Shown: positions 22,305 to 34,484 of the stretch, one piece after another
How the letters are laid out: each line of letters starts with the position of its first letter
Position numbering within the stretch: position 1 is the first letter of the stretch
DNA from: Umbelopsis isabellina
Lineage: Eukaryota > Mucoromycota > Umbelopsidomycetes > Umbelopsidales > Umbelopsidaceae
Direction: 5' to 3'
Length of the DNA stretch: 64,000 nt
Assembly: GCA_016758905.1 (NCBI GenBank)
Contig: JAEPQZ010000001.1
Location: 1,054,055 to 1,118,054 of the forward strand
Made by a program: the position numbers and the translations under genes
Notes under the pieces: generated by a model
What the model saw: the letters and a program-made list of their open reading frames with translations, nothing else
Databases searched by the model: none
Told to the model about the DNA's origin: nothing

Positions 22305-25300
22305 TTAATCATCCTCCAGTTGTAACAAATCCTCTTCTTGGGGTTCTTCAGGTAAAACGGGTACATCATCGCCTTCTTCCGCAGGTACAGCAGCATCAAG
22401 ATCCACCGCTTGCTGTTGAAGGGATGTCTGTTCCTCTTCAGTGTAAGTGCCATTGCGAGGTTGTAATTCAGGGAACAGATTGGGGTAACTTTCAGGATCA
22501 GCCAAGCTCTGCGCAACCTTGTTACGGCCATTCTTTTCTAAATCCATCTTCCAAAGCTTGACGACTCTGCTGATCTGATCTGGAAGATATGTTCTAGCAA
22601 ACATGGCTGCTTCTGGGATACGATCGGTTTTTATGAGAAGATCGATTGCTTCTTCAGTAGCACCGAGTTGCAGCAAGGCGGCAAAAGCTATGTTATTAGA
22701 GCCCTTATCAACTATTATAAAACGGTATGGTCAGTAAAGTAAAACTTGAAAGTTGAGCTAAGAAATTTCACTTACGAGCAAGATCAGCAACTTTTCGCAT
22801 GCCTTTAGCATTGCCACTGGATGTGTGCAAAAGTAAAAGACTGCTCAAGTCATGAGCACGTTCAAGACACTCTTCTGCCAAAGCAAGCTTCCAAGACGAC
22901 ATTGCAACGTCTCCCACGGTCTTCCACTTGATATCGCTATCAACCTCCCGAGCAATGTCGACAGCAACATCAAGCTTATCCAATTGAATGGCTAAATCAA
23001 ATCGATGTTCAACATCTTCAGTGACATCCATGGCCAGTTCTTTCAATTCTTGAGACTCCAAGAATCGAGCTATGCGGTTCCTTTGGTCTGTTGGAATTGT
23101 AGGTAGTATTTCTGCCGCAGTATCTAAGTCACCACGAAGAATTGCAGTCTGATATTCAATGACGGTCAAAGACAATGACCATGCATATATGTTGACATCT
23201 CTATCGGCAAGGTATATTTTGCTTTCCCGTGCTGAGTAGGACAATAGATACATGTTGCTAAAAGATAAAATTTGTTAAACATTTTTGCAACAAATACAAA
23301 AGATTGATCCATCCATGCAACAATAGGATCATCGTATTTTCTGCAATAGTTACTTACGTGTCAAAATGAGTGATTGTGTAAGTCTCTTCACCGACCAGGT
23401 AGTTTAGTCGATTGTTGCTGTCTGTGTAAATGAAGCAGTCGCCAACCCAAATGGCAGTTTTAACACTAGCGAGAAACATAAAATTTAGATTCGGTTTACA
23501 ACATCTCAAGCTCTAAAGAGACATGTCATTACGTTGATGTTATCTCAGTGATCAATTCCATAGCTTCGTCAACACCTTCTTCGCCTATAGGCTGACCGCT
23601 TTCCAAAGCTTGCAAATATGCTTGTCGATCGAACTTTAAAACATAGAATGATTCGTCACACACGATGGTGAGCAGATCACCAGTTTCAGACCAGTAAACC
23701 TACGAATAGGTTAGCGACCGGCTGGCAGACTAAAGCGAACCATAGCAGATAAAAACACTCACATTCTTAGCTTCGGCTTCGATACGACGAACTGGGGAAC
23801 CGCTTTCCCAGTCGTAGAAAGTAAGGAACTCATTGGATCTAGCACAAAGCAAATGACCACCATGAATTCCTTCCGCAGAGTAATTCAATTTTGGTAAAAG
23901 TCCGCTTCTCTCCTTGAAATTCTTGAATATCTTTACACGAGATGTGCTCTCACGTACAGCATATCTATCAAGAAATTAATTAATAGCAGTCCTGATTACA
24001 ATTCCCCTTTCGTCTAGTGTACTTACATAGCAGGATCAGCGGCCCAAACAAAATCTAAACCATTACCAAAAGTCTTATTACGCCATGACAAAGCAGTGTA
24101 GATAATGTACTCTCCGTCGCCACATACAACAGCAAAGCGGCCATTTGGTGAATGCTGCAAGGTTTGCGGGTAGATCTCGCAGCTACCGAGGTCCTTAATC
24201 GGAACAGCAAGACGCTCGCCATCCTTGACGTTGTCATCTGTAGCGCTCTGTCAGAATCAATGCTCATGGTATAAAAGAAATCATTACCCTACTCACCAAC
24301 ACCAGTTTTGACATTTGCAAACTGGATTTCAGAGTGCTTGGCCCAGATGATCTTGCCAGAACTGTCCATGGAGACAGCAGGCTCTTCGCGACCGAGCTTG
24401 ATCACTACTGTTCCTTCATCAAAACCAAATGCGACGTTGTTGCTACCTTTTCTGTATGCAATAGTCCAGGCTCTCTCTAATCCATAATTCAAAGTATTTT
24501 CCAATCTATAAGTATCAGAGTGCCAGATTTTCACAGTACCATCCTCCGAGCCGGAAATGATGATTGGCAGCTCAGGATGGTAGGCAGCAAAGCTGACATT
24601 GTTGGTATGGCCATCCAATGTTTGTACGCAGTTTTTGTTCTGGTAATCCCAAATCTTCACCGTGCTAATTTTGAGAGTCTATGTCAGTTTCTTGCCTGCT
24701 ACGTGCAAAGCTTCTCATGCTCAACTTACTTGTCATCGGCACAAGATACCATATACGGCTTGTCACCACCATGATAGTAATCAACGTAATTTACACCCTT
24801 CTCATGGCCTTCCAAGGTGAAATTGGGTACAGGGGATCCAAGAGACCAGACCTTGATAGTGCGATCAAGACCAGCAGATGCAAATGTGTTGGAATCCTTT
24901 GGGTTAAAGGTAACGTTCATAACGAAATGTGTGTGACCCTCAAACACTTGAGTCATCTTCCAGCCTTTCTCCCAATCCCAAAGACGAATAGTCATGTCGT
25001 CTGAGCCGGAAAGGACGAGAGACTGACTAGGATGAACTGCCAGACATCGAATGTAATCAGGGTGTCCTTCGAAACTTGCGACCTTTTCGTGTGTATTGTA
25101 GTTGAAAACTCTGATCTGCGAATCGTCGGAACCAGTAACGATCCAATTCTTTCGGGCAATGAACTTGGCAGCACGAACTAATTTTGAACAGCGTAGTGTT
25201 AGCCCCGAATAGTCGTTGAACGATTATTCAAAAAGATCCCTTACCAGGAACATCTGCGACCTCGAAAGTCTTTACCAATGCCTGTTTTCGAGAATAATAA

Positions 25301-25784
25301 AGTATTATTGTTTGCTGTTCAGATTGCCCAACGCTATGGCTGAAGTATGTACCTGTGTCTCGTAGTTCCATATATAAACATTGCCGTTGTATAAACTGGC
25401 CAAAACCCAGGGCTCGGTCGGATGGAAATCGACACTCTTCACACGCTCAGAGCGCGAAAGTAGCATACGCTATCAAGTCAAAGATAAGATGAGGAATTAA
25501 TGTTAGTGGTGACTCACGACGAGATGAATTGAGTGATAATGAGTGGCAAAGGATCAGAACAAAGGCTAGTCCTACAAACTGGCAGTCTTCCCTTTCCTAG
25601 TTATCTTACCTTAATATCTATACGCATACCCTATGATAATGACAAAAGAGTTTGTTAGCAAGTCTGAGTCTTGTCTGGATTGAGTATTTGTTATAGCAGA
25701 GGACATTCACTCGTGCAGATGTAAAAGCGGACTCGACCAGCTATTTAACCTAGTTACTCCAGTACTAAGCGGATGACATACCAT
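22305..25784 (-). CDS. SEC27: Coatomer subunit beta' (COPI, Sec27/COPB2)
   Basis: About ten coding exons. Exon 1 codes only the ATG (25782-25784); exon 2 is 21 nt (25610-25630); then CGTATGCTACT opens exon 3, giving [25 protein letters not shown], matching human MPLRLDIKR. Two propellers follow: [149 protein letters not shown]; then the alpha-solenoid ([53 protein letters not shown]). The acidic tail ends LLQLEDD (TAA 22305-22307). COPI beta' recognises dilysine cargo on Golgi-to-ER vesicles. The C-terminus is shorter than human. Divergent from UBC4. Confidence 0.96.
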
Positions 25785-26462
25785 TTTCCCGATAAAATTT
25801 CAGGCTGGTTGAACTGGGTTGAATGTCGATGTATGTGTGAAGGGACTTGATGAAATGTGAGATGATGCTCAGCCTGCCTAAACGTGGAGCGCGTTCAGAT
25901 ATCGTGATGTCAGAAAATATATAAATTTATTTTGTTTAGCAAAAGAAATTTCTTTTTCAATCAAACTTGATTAGAACGAGAAAATATTGATATGTCATAG
26001 CACACCTGTCATTATACTGTTCAGCAGCTTTAAATGATACATTGCCGTACGATTATACAATGCAAAGCCTGCTATTTACTTAAAAAAGTCTTTAACAGAT
26101 CAATGAGTGCCATAAGTGTATGACGACCGTGGGGCACATTATGCATGATATTCAACAGCTACGTTCACAAATTTTCTGAACTATGTAACATAGATGGCAA
26201 TGAATAGTTTTGAGCATGCTACTCAATATCTTCCTCATATTTTCTTGATAATAGATATCAAATGGATCTCACTTTTTTTTATTTTTTTTAGATAGCGTCA
26301 TTCGCACATATACATTGAGCCACGGCTTTTGCGGCTCTGATTTGTAGCGACTGTAATTTGATTGGCTGTCAGAAAGGTGACGTCTCGCGGAACTTGGATT
26401 TTGCACAAAACTGAAGACTCCCGCAGACTGCACCTTTAGAACTTGAATTCTACAAAACACAC
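25785..26462. other. divergent intergenic region between SEC27 and UBC4
   Basis: About 680 bp of AT-rich DNA between divergent housekeeping genes. T/A-rich tracts near 26270-26290 lie about 180 bp upstream of UBC4. No ORF of interest or RNA gene is seen; both promoters should be here. Confidence 0.45.
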
Positions 26463-27530
<1,068 letters not shown>

Positions 27531-27848
27531 AGTTATGGACTCTGCATTCAATATCAATCCATCCTGAGGCGTTTTACGTGGTTGATGTTTTGTGATCGTT
27601 ATTGGTACGATCATGCTTGTACTTCTTCCTTTTTCTCTTGGCAATTTGAATGTACCACCATGTTTTGTGGAGGTTCAGACATATAAACTCCTTTGTTTTC
27701 CATCACCAATTTTGAATGTTGTGTTATATGTGTGTGTTGCTGGGAGTATATTTCCTGAATTATGATTGATAGGCGGTCTAGATATGTAGCAACATTTAGA
27801 ATTTGTTCTCATATGAAATACCCATATAATCTTTATTTGAATTAATTC
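27531..27848. other. intergenic region between convergent genes
   Basis: About 320 bp holding the 3' ends of UBC4 and the paraoxonase-like gene. Long GT-rich stretch (about 27720-27740, TTGTGTTATATGTGTGTG) typical of fungal 3' ends. No gene seen. Confidence 0.45.
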
Positions 27849-29118
27849 CTATATGTCACAAACTAACATATCCGGTTCGTACAAGCCAGTTGCAATAAGT
27901 TTACCCGTATATGGATCAATGATGGCTGTAGTGGTAGTGCCCCATGTAGAGCCATCATCGGTCATAATCATTTCTTTGCTTCCATCTGGTTTCCAGCGTA
28001 GTATCATAGAGGGAGGCATGGCTAGTTTTGATTTGTCACTGGATGAGGCATATCGCATACAATCAAAACCGAGAGGATGTCCAGCAGCTATCACATCTCC
28101 TGTGGCATGTTGGTACTCCAAGTTATCCACGGCCATAGGTACATCTACTTGGCTGACTTTCTTCAATTCGATCGTCTCCGAATTATGCGATGGAATAGTG
28201 GCGGCAAATTTGGAAATACGACGTCCATGGGTCTCTGCGACGTATATAACAGATGCATCGGCATTACCAGTAACACCATTGGCAAATGTGAACCCACCTT
28301 TGATTTTAGTCACCGTGTCATGTCGTGCGTCATAAAGCATGACAGAAGCCAAGGGTAGCAGAAGTTTGTCTTCCACATGTTTCATCATACCCTCAACATA
28401 ATAATGGTCATTGGAAAACAAGAAAGACGGAACTCGACCATCTTCACTGCGCATGTGAGCATGTGGAAGTATGAAAATGCTGTTAGGTGCATATACCAAT
28501 GGATCTTGTATACGTTTCTCTAGACGTAGCTCGTCACCATGTACAGAAAAAAAGTCAATTGAAGAAGGCTTGGAAGATGGTGTATTGGCCACAAGAAGCT
28601 GATTGGTCTGTTTATCCATTGCAATTCCAAGTGGATGAAAGTCTTCTGTCTGCGGTAACTTGAGCTTAGACATTCTGGTGGAGTCATTCTGGAAAAAGAT
28701 GGGTATTAGCAATCTCTTTTCTTTCGAAACAATAAGCAAACAGATTGCGTGTATCTCTCTAACCTTTGAAAGCTGCATCCTCCAAATTTGTGGTTCTCCT
28801 TCCTGTCCTAAGGGCGTAGCAAGTTTGATCCCCATTGGACGGTTCAAATAGTTTCGCGTCGAATCGCAAGTCAGATAAAACTCTCCTCCTTGCGTACCAT
28901 GAGTTGCATCCTCACACAGGGTTGGCCCTTTTATTCGCTGGCATTTTTCAACCCCAAACGGCTGCACTGAACGGAATATCCCAAGTAAGCCGACGACACG
29001 TACTATTGTTGAATGCGTAAGTACAGCAACAAAGCTCGTGCTCAATGACCCGTCAAATCTTACCCAAATAGTGTGCAAAGACAGCAAGAGCAAGGATGCG
29101 CAACGATCTTGCCAACAT
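27849..29118 (-). CDS. Paraoxonase/arylesterase-like six-bladed propeller protein
   Basis: Start chosen at ATG 29116-29118, giving a hydrophobic N-terminus (MLARSLRILALAVFAHYL) that behaves as a signal anchor. A 61-bp intron then gives SVQPFGVEKCQRIKGPTLCEDATHG, aligning with the PON start (VQPVELPNCxLVKGIETGSED). A 75-bp intron precedes NDSTRMSKLKLPQTEDFHPLGIAMD. Family segments follow: YAPNSIFIL, FSNDHYYVEG (metal-binding NDHY), GGFTFANGVTGNADASVIYVAET, VDNLEYQHATGDVIAAGHPLGF and IDPYTGKLIATGLYEPDMLVCDI (TAG 27849-27851). Paraoxonases are calcium-dependent lactonases/arylesterases; fungal substrates are unknown. The N-terminal hydrophobic stretch suggests ER or secreted topology as in animal PONs. 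The uninterrupted frame extends 70 codons further upstream, but that part has no family resemblance. Confidence 0.75.
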
Positions 29119-29669
29119 GTTTGAGTACACGTATCCAGCGTGGGTATGAAGTCATCTAATATATTCCTGGAATTGGTGGCCCGTGCCTGGCCAAGCCTAT
29201 CACCTGCAAGCATTTCACAACACGTTAGCTGAATTTGCAAAATCAGATAATATTTCTCGTGATCAATGTAGGACAGCAGCTCAAGGCCACTAAACTCTGT
29301 AAAATGCATTTGTCTGTTTATACGCAACAACTATTGCAACAACATTTCTAGGGTATCTCTGTTGACTCAAATGAAAACTTCTGCAAATCCAAGAAGCGAT
29401 TGATTCCATTCCCGTCAATTTTAATCAAATAAAGTCCACAATAAAAATCTTTGCTGCCTGATTTGCGCTTCATAATAAAGCTTCATAGTCGGAGATACGT
29501 AAGTGTTAGGTTAGAATCTACTTAGTGGAGAAGCAGCCAAAAATGTGGGTATTTGTTCGCTTGTAGCACTAAAGACTGCTTTTTTTGGCCACAGACCTTA
29601 ATTTGGTGAATTTTCGCGTTTGAAATCGTTGCTAAAAGTTACATTATTGACATTGCGACAAACTGTTCA
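29119..29669. other. divergent intergenic region between paraoxonase-like gene and MAU2
   Basis: About 550 bp. The first 200 bp continue an open frame of the minus strand but without homology. No RNA gene is seen; both promoters should be here. Confidence 0.4.
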
Positions 29670-32214
29670 ATGCAGCTGTCAACGGACAAAAGTCATGACA
29701 CATTGTCCTCAATGCAGATAGAAGAAAAGTGCCTGGGCCAACAATCTCACTTGCTGCACTGGGCACTGTGCGACTTCTATTTAGAAACTGTACACCTCCC
29801 ACCTCTGTTTGGATGCCTCAATGCAACTACAAAGCGCCCAGCAGGAACTTCTTTGGTTGATCAAGAAATGGTCAAGACAAATGTTGAATATGCTATATCT
29901 ACACTTCAAGACCTCGTTGAACTGAAAACTAGCCGATTAATTGAGCTCTCTACACGCATAGCACTAGCCAAACTGTTGATTCAATTTACTCAGAATTGGG
30001 AACAAGCTGATGAGAATTTACGTAAAGTGGTAGGTACTGGTACAATAAGACTTGGAATTGATTATAATGGCTAAAATTAGATCAAGCTTCGAAAGATTAG
30101 TGGTTCAGACCGTGCCCATGATAGGTTAGGCTTTGAAGCCATCATGTTGAGATGCCAGCTACTGGTCAAAAGAGGAGATACAAACAACGTAATAGGAGCA
30201 ATGAAGCTTCTATCTGCCGCTATTCAGCAGGCTAGCTCGTGAGTCGAATCATCCTGAACTCCTTTGATTAGCAGAAGTAACATTCGTTGACCCAATCTAT
30301 CGTAGATTTGGACGAATTTCGTGGATATATCAGTTTTATTTACAGAAATTGGAAATAGCCGAGTACATTGGCCAACAAAGTGAACATGACAAAACAATAC
30401 AGGAAGCTATTGATTTATGCAAAATTAACAATCACCTGGAGATGCAGGTAAATTATTCTTATGACTGTTTAATGTACAACAGTTTTCGAACTACTTTGAC
30501 TCTGAGATTCTCCATCAGGCCATCTTCATGTTGATGCAAGCCAAATTCTCGATAACATGCAATGACAAGGAGCAAGCAGAAGCAAGTATAGAGCAACTGA
30601 AGAGTATGTGTCAAACGCAACATGGGAAAAACTTCCAGCTACTGGCCATGCACTGCAGATACTTGAACATCTTGCACCAAAGTTTTTGTGGAAACCTTCG
30701 CCACGCGCACGAATTGGCCCGGGAAGCGGCGAAGCATATTTATCCAGAGCTTTGCGATGAGCCAATGATGGTACGTAGAAAGCAACGGATTATTTAACCG
30801 TAATTTTTCAAAATGTAAAACAAGCTAATTTTTTTTTTTTTTTTTTTTTTGTGGAATCGCTTACAGATAATTATCAAAGAAACATCAACCCGCTCGCAAA
30901 ATTTGGAATTTCACTGGCTTTCTCTTGCCGGGATTAAAGCTTTGCATTGTTTAGTCAGCGGACTGTCGTATCTGCCGGACATCTCGACACCCAAATCGAA
31001 AGATTATTTCGAAAATGGGATTGCATGTATTGATGGTAAGTATAGTGCGACACGTACACAAGCAACTGTTTCCCTAGGTTTGTTTCTAATTTGACCAATA
31101 GATGAGTTGGACAAACATACACTGTCAAATGCTAGCTGCCAATGCCATGGCCAGTATTTTCATCTAGGAAATGATTGTCGCATACATTCACAACAATTTT
31201 TAATTCATATCAAGGTTCACTTGTTGGAGTGTTTAATGTATTATTACTTGTCACAGTTTCAGACCGCCCAGGCAAAAATGGTAAGCAAGCCAGAAAAGGC
31301 AAATCACAGACCATCAAGCTTAATTTTTTTAAAATTCAACCATTCATCCATTTATCCTATCTAGGTCTTGGTGGCAGTGAAAGAATGCTGTACAAGCGAA
31401 CATGTTACTAGCCAGATTAAATATACTACTCAACTGCTGACAGCCATGTATCTTCAGGCGACGGGTCAGTTTGAGCTAGCCACACTGGAATACCAGTCAT
31501 TACTCGAGGTAAACACCCAAGGAGCAAAATATCGCTCCTCCCCCCTTTCAACCATTTTGCTGTATATTTACCATTTCCGTGTCAATATAGAAAAAGCTAG
31601 GGACAAACTATCCTGACAAATCGCTCATGGTGTCGTTTTCAATCTTCCTCATGCAGCCTTTTGAACAACGATTGTCCGATGCGCAGGTATGTAAAAAAAT
31701 TATTGAACCGCGCCACCTGTACAAACGGCCGCTTATAAATGTTTCATATTATTAACGTCAATATTAGGCCTCAACATTAGTCCAGTCTCTATCAGATTAT
31801 GTGAGAAAAAATTCTCATTCTGCCGATGCTATCAAATGTATCCATTTTTTGATGCAAAGCCTGAAAAATCTTGAGAGTAATTCTATTATAGAATTCAAGT
31901 GAGTACGCCAATGTATAAATATAGCCACAGCCTCTCTATTAATACGGGATCTTGGCCTTTGTAGACGCAACATATTGGATGCATTACGCACGTCCTCAGC
32001 ACTGGGAAACATACAACTGAAAGCACTAGTTCTCACCGTACTGGGATTGGTATTCCATGCGACCGATCATGAGCAGTCAAACAAAATGCTAACTTCATCA
32101 ATGCAATTGAATGAAAAAATACAGAACAAATACGCCGTACGAGTGATCAAGAACGCATTAGAAGGTGACAAAATTTTCACTAATCAATTGTCCAAACAAG
32201 TATGTCTTGGCTAA
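29670..32214 (+). CDS. SCC4: Cohesin loading factor Mau2/Scc4 (TPR protein)
   Basis: About nine exons of helical TPR-like repeats. Visible segments: HLLHWALCDFYLETVHLPPL, VEYAISTLQDLVEL, ELSTRIALAKLLIQFTQNWEQADENLRKV, DRLGFEAIMLRCQLL, EQAEASIEQLKSM, EFHWLSLAGIKALHCLVSGLSYLPD, and a C-terminal exon (FKRNILDALRTSSALGNIQLKALVLTVLGLVFHATDHEQSNKMLTSSMQL in pieces) aligning well with the C-terminal repeat of human MAU2 ([36 protein letters not shown]). The Scc2-Scc4 pair loads cohesin onto chromosomes. The start may be Met at 29670 or 29712. The 3' end is uncertain: the frame stops at 32212-32214, or a GTATGT donor at 32199 could splice to a further exon ending near 32310-32330, though that intron would be only 26-36 nt. 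A 22-T run lies in an intron at 30829-30850. Confidence 0.85.
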
Positions 32215-32478
32215 CATTACGTTAGCAGATTATAGCAAACAAACTCAACCTCAGCGATTCAAACAAACTCCAGCCCAGTGATTCACCTGTTGGCAAAACA
32301 GAAATTGCGAGATAAACATTTTGTTTAGGCATAAATTCGGCAACTATTGCGATCCCGATGACAGTTTCAGAAGTCACAACTATATATATAAAGATGTTAT
32401 TTCAACTCCATGAAATATTGATGGCTTCTTTTTTCTCTTCTCCTTTCAATTAGAAACATAATTACTTAATTTCATACA

Positions 32479-33660
32479 ATGGAAGAAGGCAAACAACAAG
32501 CTGTATCACACGAAGTACAAGTTACTCATATGAGACGACTTCGTCGACGGTGGTGCATTGCTGCTTGGGTCACCGGTATTCTTTGCTTAGGAGCAGTTAT
32601 ATTTGGCATTGTTTGGTACGTTGCACTGACGATCAATGATCGTCAGTCGGTTATCATTGCAAAGGAGGCGTTCTATTTTGTGATCAACTCATCCAATTGA
32701 ATTTCTCTAGGTCAATTACGCGAAGGAAATACGCTTCAAGCAACGATAGCGGCAGTCCTAACCCAAGTAGTCCAAGCAAAACTAATCCTCTATCTCCGTA
32801 CGCCAATTTGACAAGATTAATCGCATACGATAATTCCAGCCCGTTAGCTACTCGACCTCGTGTATTTGTTATTGGAGACGTTCACGGCTGTCTCAACGAA
32901 TTGAACGCATTGCTAGATGCCATTGATTATGACGATTCCACTGACCAAATAATTATTGCCGGAGATTTAACCGCGGATGGACCGGACAGTCTTGGAGTTA
33001 TTCGCCGTGCTCAAGAAATTGGTGCTCTTTGCGTCAGAGGAAATCATGACGATAAAGTTATTCGTTTTCGAACATACATGAATTCCAAAGGCGGCACGTT
33101 GCCCACACACGGTTTGATGGATGAAGGTAGTGTACCTGACCCCCTCAAATTCGGCAACCATCATGCTGCAATTGCAACGTAAGTATAATGATGCCCTGAA
33201 AAGCCTAGAGCTATCTCCTGTACCTGCTTTTATGTTGATTCCATTTTCGTATAATTTATTTTATAGAAACATGACGGATAGCGACTATGATTATCTTCAG
33301 AGCTGTCCGCTTATTCTTGACTTACAGCCATTCAATGCCTATGTCGTTCATGGCGGCTTAGACCCAACAGTCAAAATCAATGACCAAGATCCTTACAGCG
33401 TCTTGAATGTTCGAGATATCAACACCAATGGTATTTTAATAGCCAGTGACAAGATAGGCGACCCCTGGTCCAATGAGTGGAACGCTGCCCAAACGAATGG
33501 AAGTGCCAAAAATATCTATTATGGCCATGCAGCAGGACGAGGTCTTAACTTGCAGCAATATACATTTGGCGTGGACACGGGCTGTGTCCACGGCAAACAG
33601 CTCACTGCGATTGAGCTGCATTCTCATAACTTGACTCAGGTCAACTGTACTCAAATATAA
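32479..33660 (+). CDS. Membrane-anchored calcineurin-like metallophosphoesterase, Ppn2-like
   Basis: Exon 1 gives a basic stretch (MRRLRRRWC) followed by one transmembrane helix (IAAWVTGILCLGAVIFGIVW), so a type II anchor. The intron closes at TTTCTCTAG to give SITRRKYASSNDSG and a Ser/Pro-rich linker. The catalytic domain shows RVFVIGDVHGCLNEL (GDxHG), IIIAGDLTADGPDSLGVI (GDxxxxGP) and ALCVRGNHDDKVIRF (GNHD/E), then VHGGLDP and NIYYGHAAGRGLN plus VDTGCVHGKQLTAIEL, which complete the PPP-type two-metal site. The closest remembered protein is yeast vacuolar endopolyphosphatase Ppn2, which has the same anchor and GDxxxxGPDS motif. Role in polyphosphate cleavage is therefore inferred. Stop TAA 33658-33660. 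Confidence 0.8.
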
Positions 33661-34484
33661 ATAGCGCCTTTATTTGTATGCTATGAGATGTACTAAACAT
33701 CTTTGCAAACATTTGTCTCCTGCATCCTCCACAACAAGAACAGACAAGAGTATACCAAATCTCCCCCAGCAGCATCTTAAATTTTCTGTACATTTCTTCC
33801 ATTCATGAAAAAAGTAATGCGAACCTCGTTTTTGTTGAAAAAATAAATTCACACTACTAATTTTGCGCATAAAGTTTTTATATTGATTAATTTATTTTTT
33901 ACAAATCCGTAGAAGAAGGCTGTGTTCCTTGCCACCTGGGATAAGGGTAGTTGGGGTAGAGCTCCACAGGGGGCAGTGATTCTAAAACTGCTTTGTTGAG
34001 CTTTTGCAACCTGCTTGTCCACAAATACTTTGACGCCCATGCAAGTGTGTTATGTTTTGCGATTGAGACAATCAACGGAAGTTATTTTACTGACCAGAAA
34101 TTGAAAGACACTGGTGGAATCCACTTAGAAAATAGCCGAGATTGAAAAACGTGATCCCTCGTGGCATAGTCATCATTTTTCTTTTTTTGTTTTATATTCC
34201 TGACCAATAATTAGAATGTCAACTTGAATTTGTCTGCTTGGCTTTACTTGCGGCAGCAGCATTAACGAGCATTATCCAAGCTAATTCTCTTATTTTCCGG
34301 AATAAATTCAACATTGTAAATGAAGGATTCCTGAAGTGATCTTTCAATAATTTGATATACGCATTCTATTAAACTTAGTCACTGAGCTTAGATATATATA
34401 TATATATAATGGATGGTAATGCATCAGGATATTCGCTTTTAATACTACAATAGTATTAGCAGCTGCGAATATCATTTGACAGAA
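33661..34484. other. intergenic region upstream of CotH gene with a TA microsatellite
   Basis: About 820 bp between the Ppn2-like gene and the CotH start, same strand. A TA dinucleotide run (34392-34408) lies 75-90 bp upstream of the CotH ATG and may act as its TATA region. Short minus-strand frames here have no recognisable content. Confidence 0.5.
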
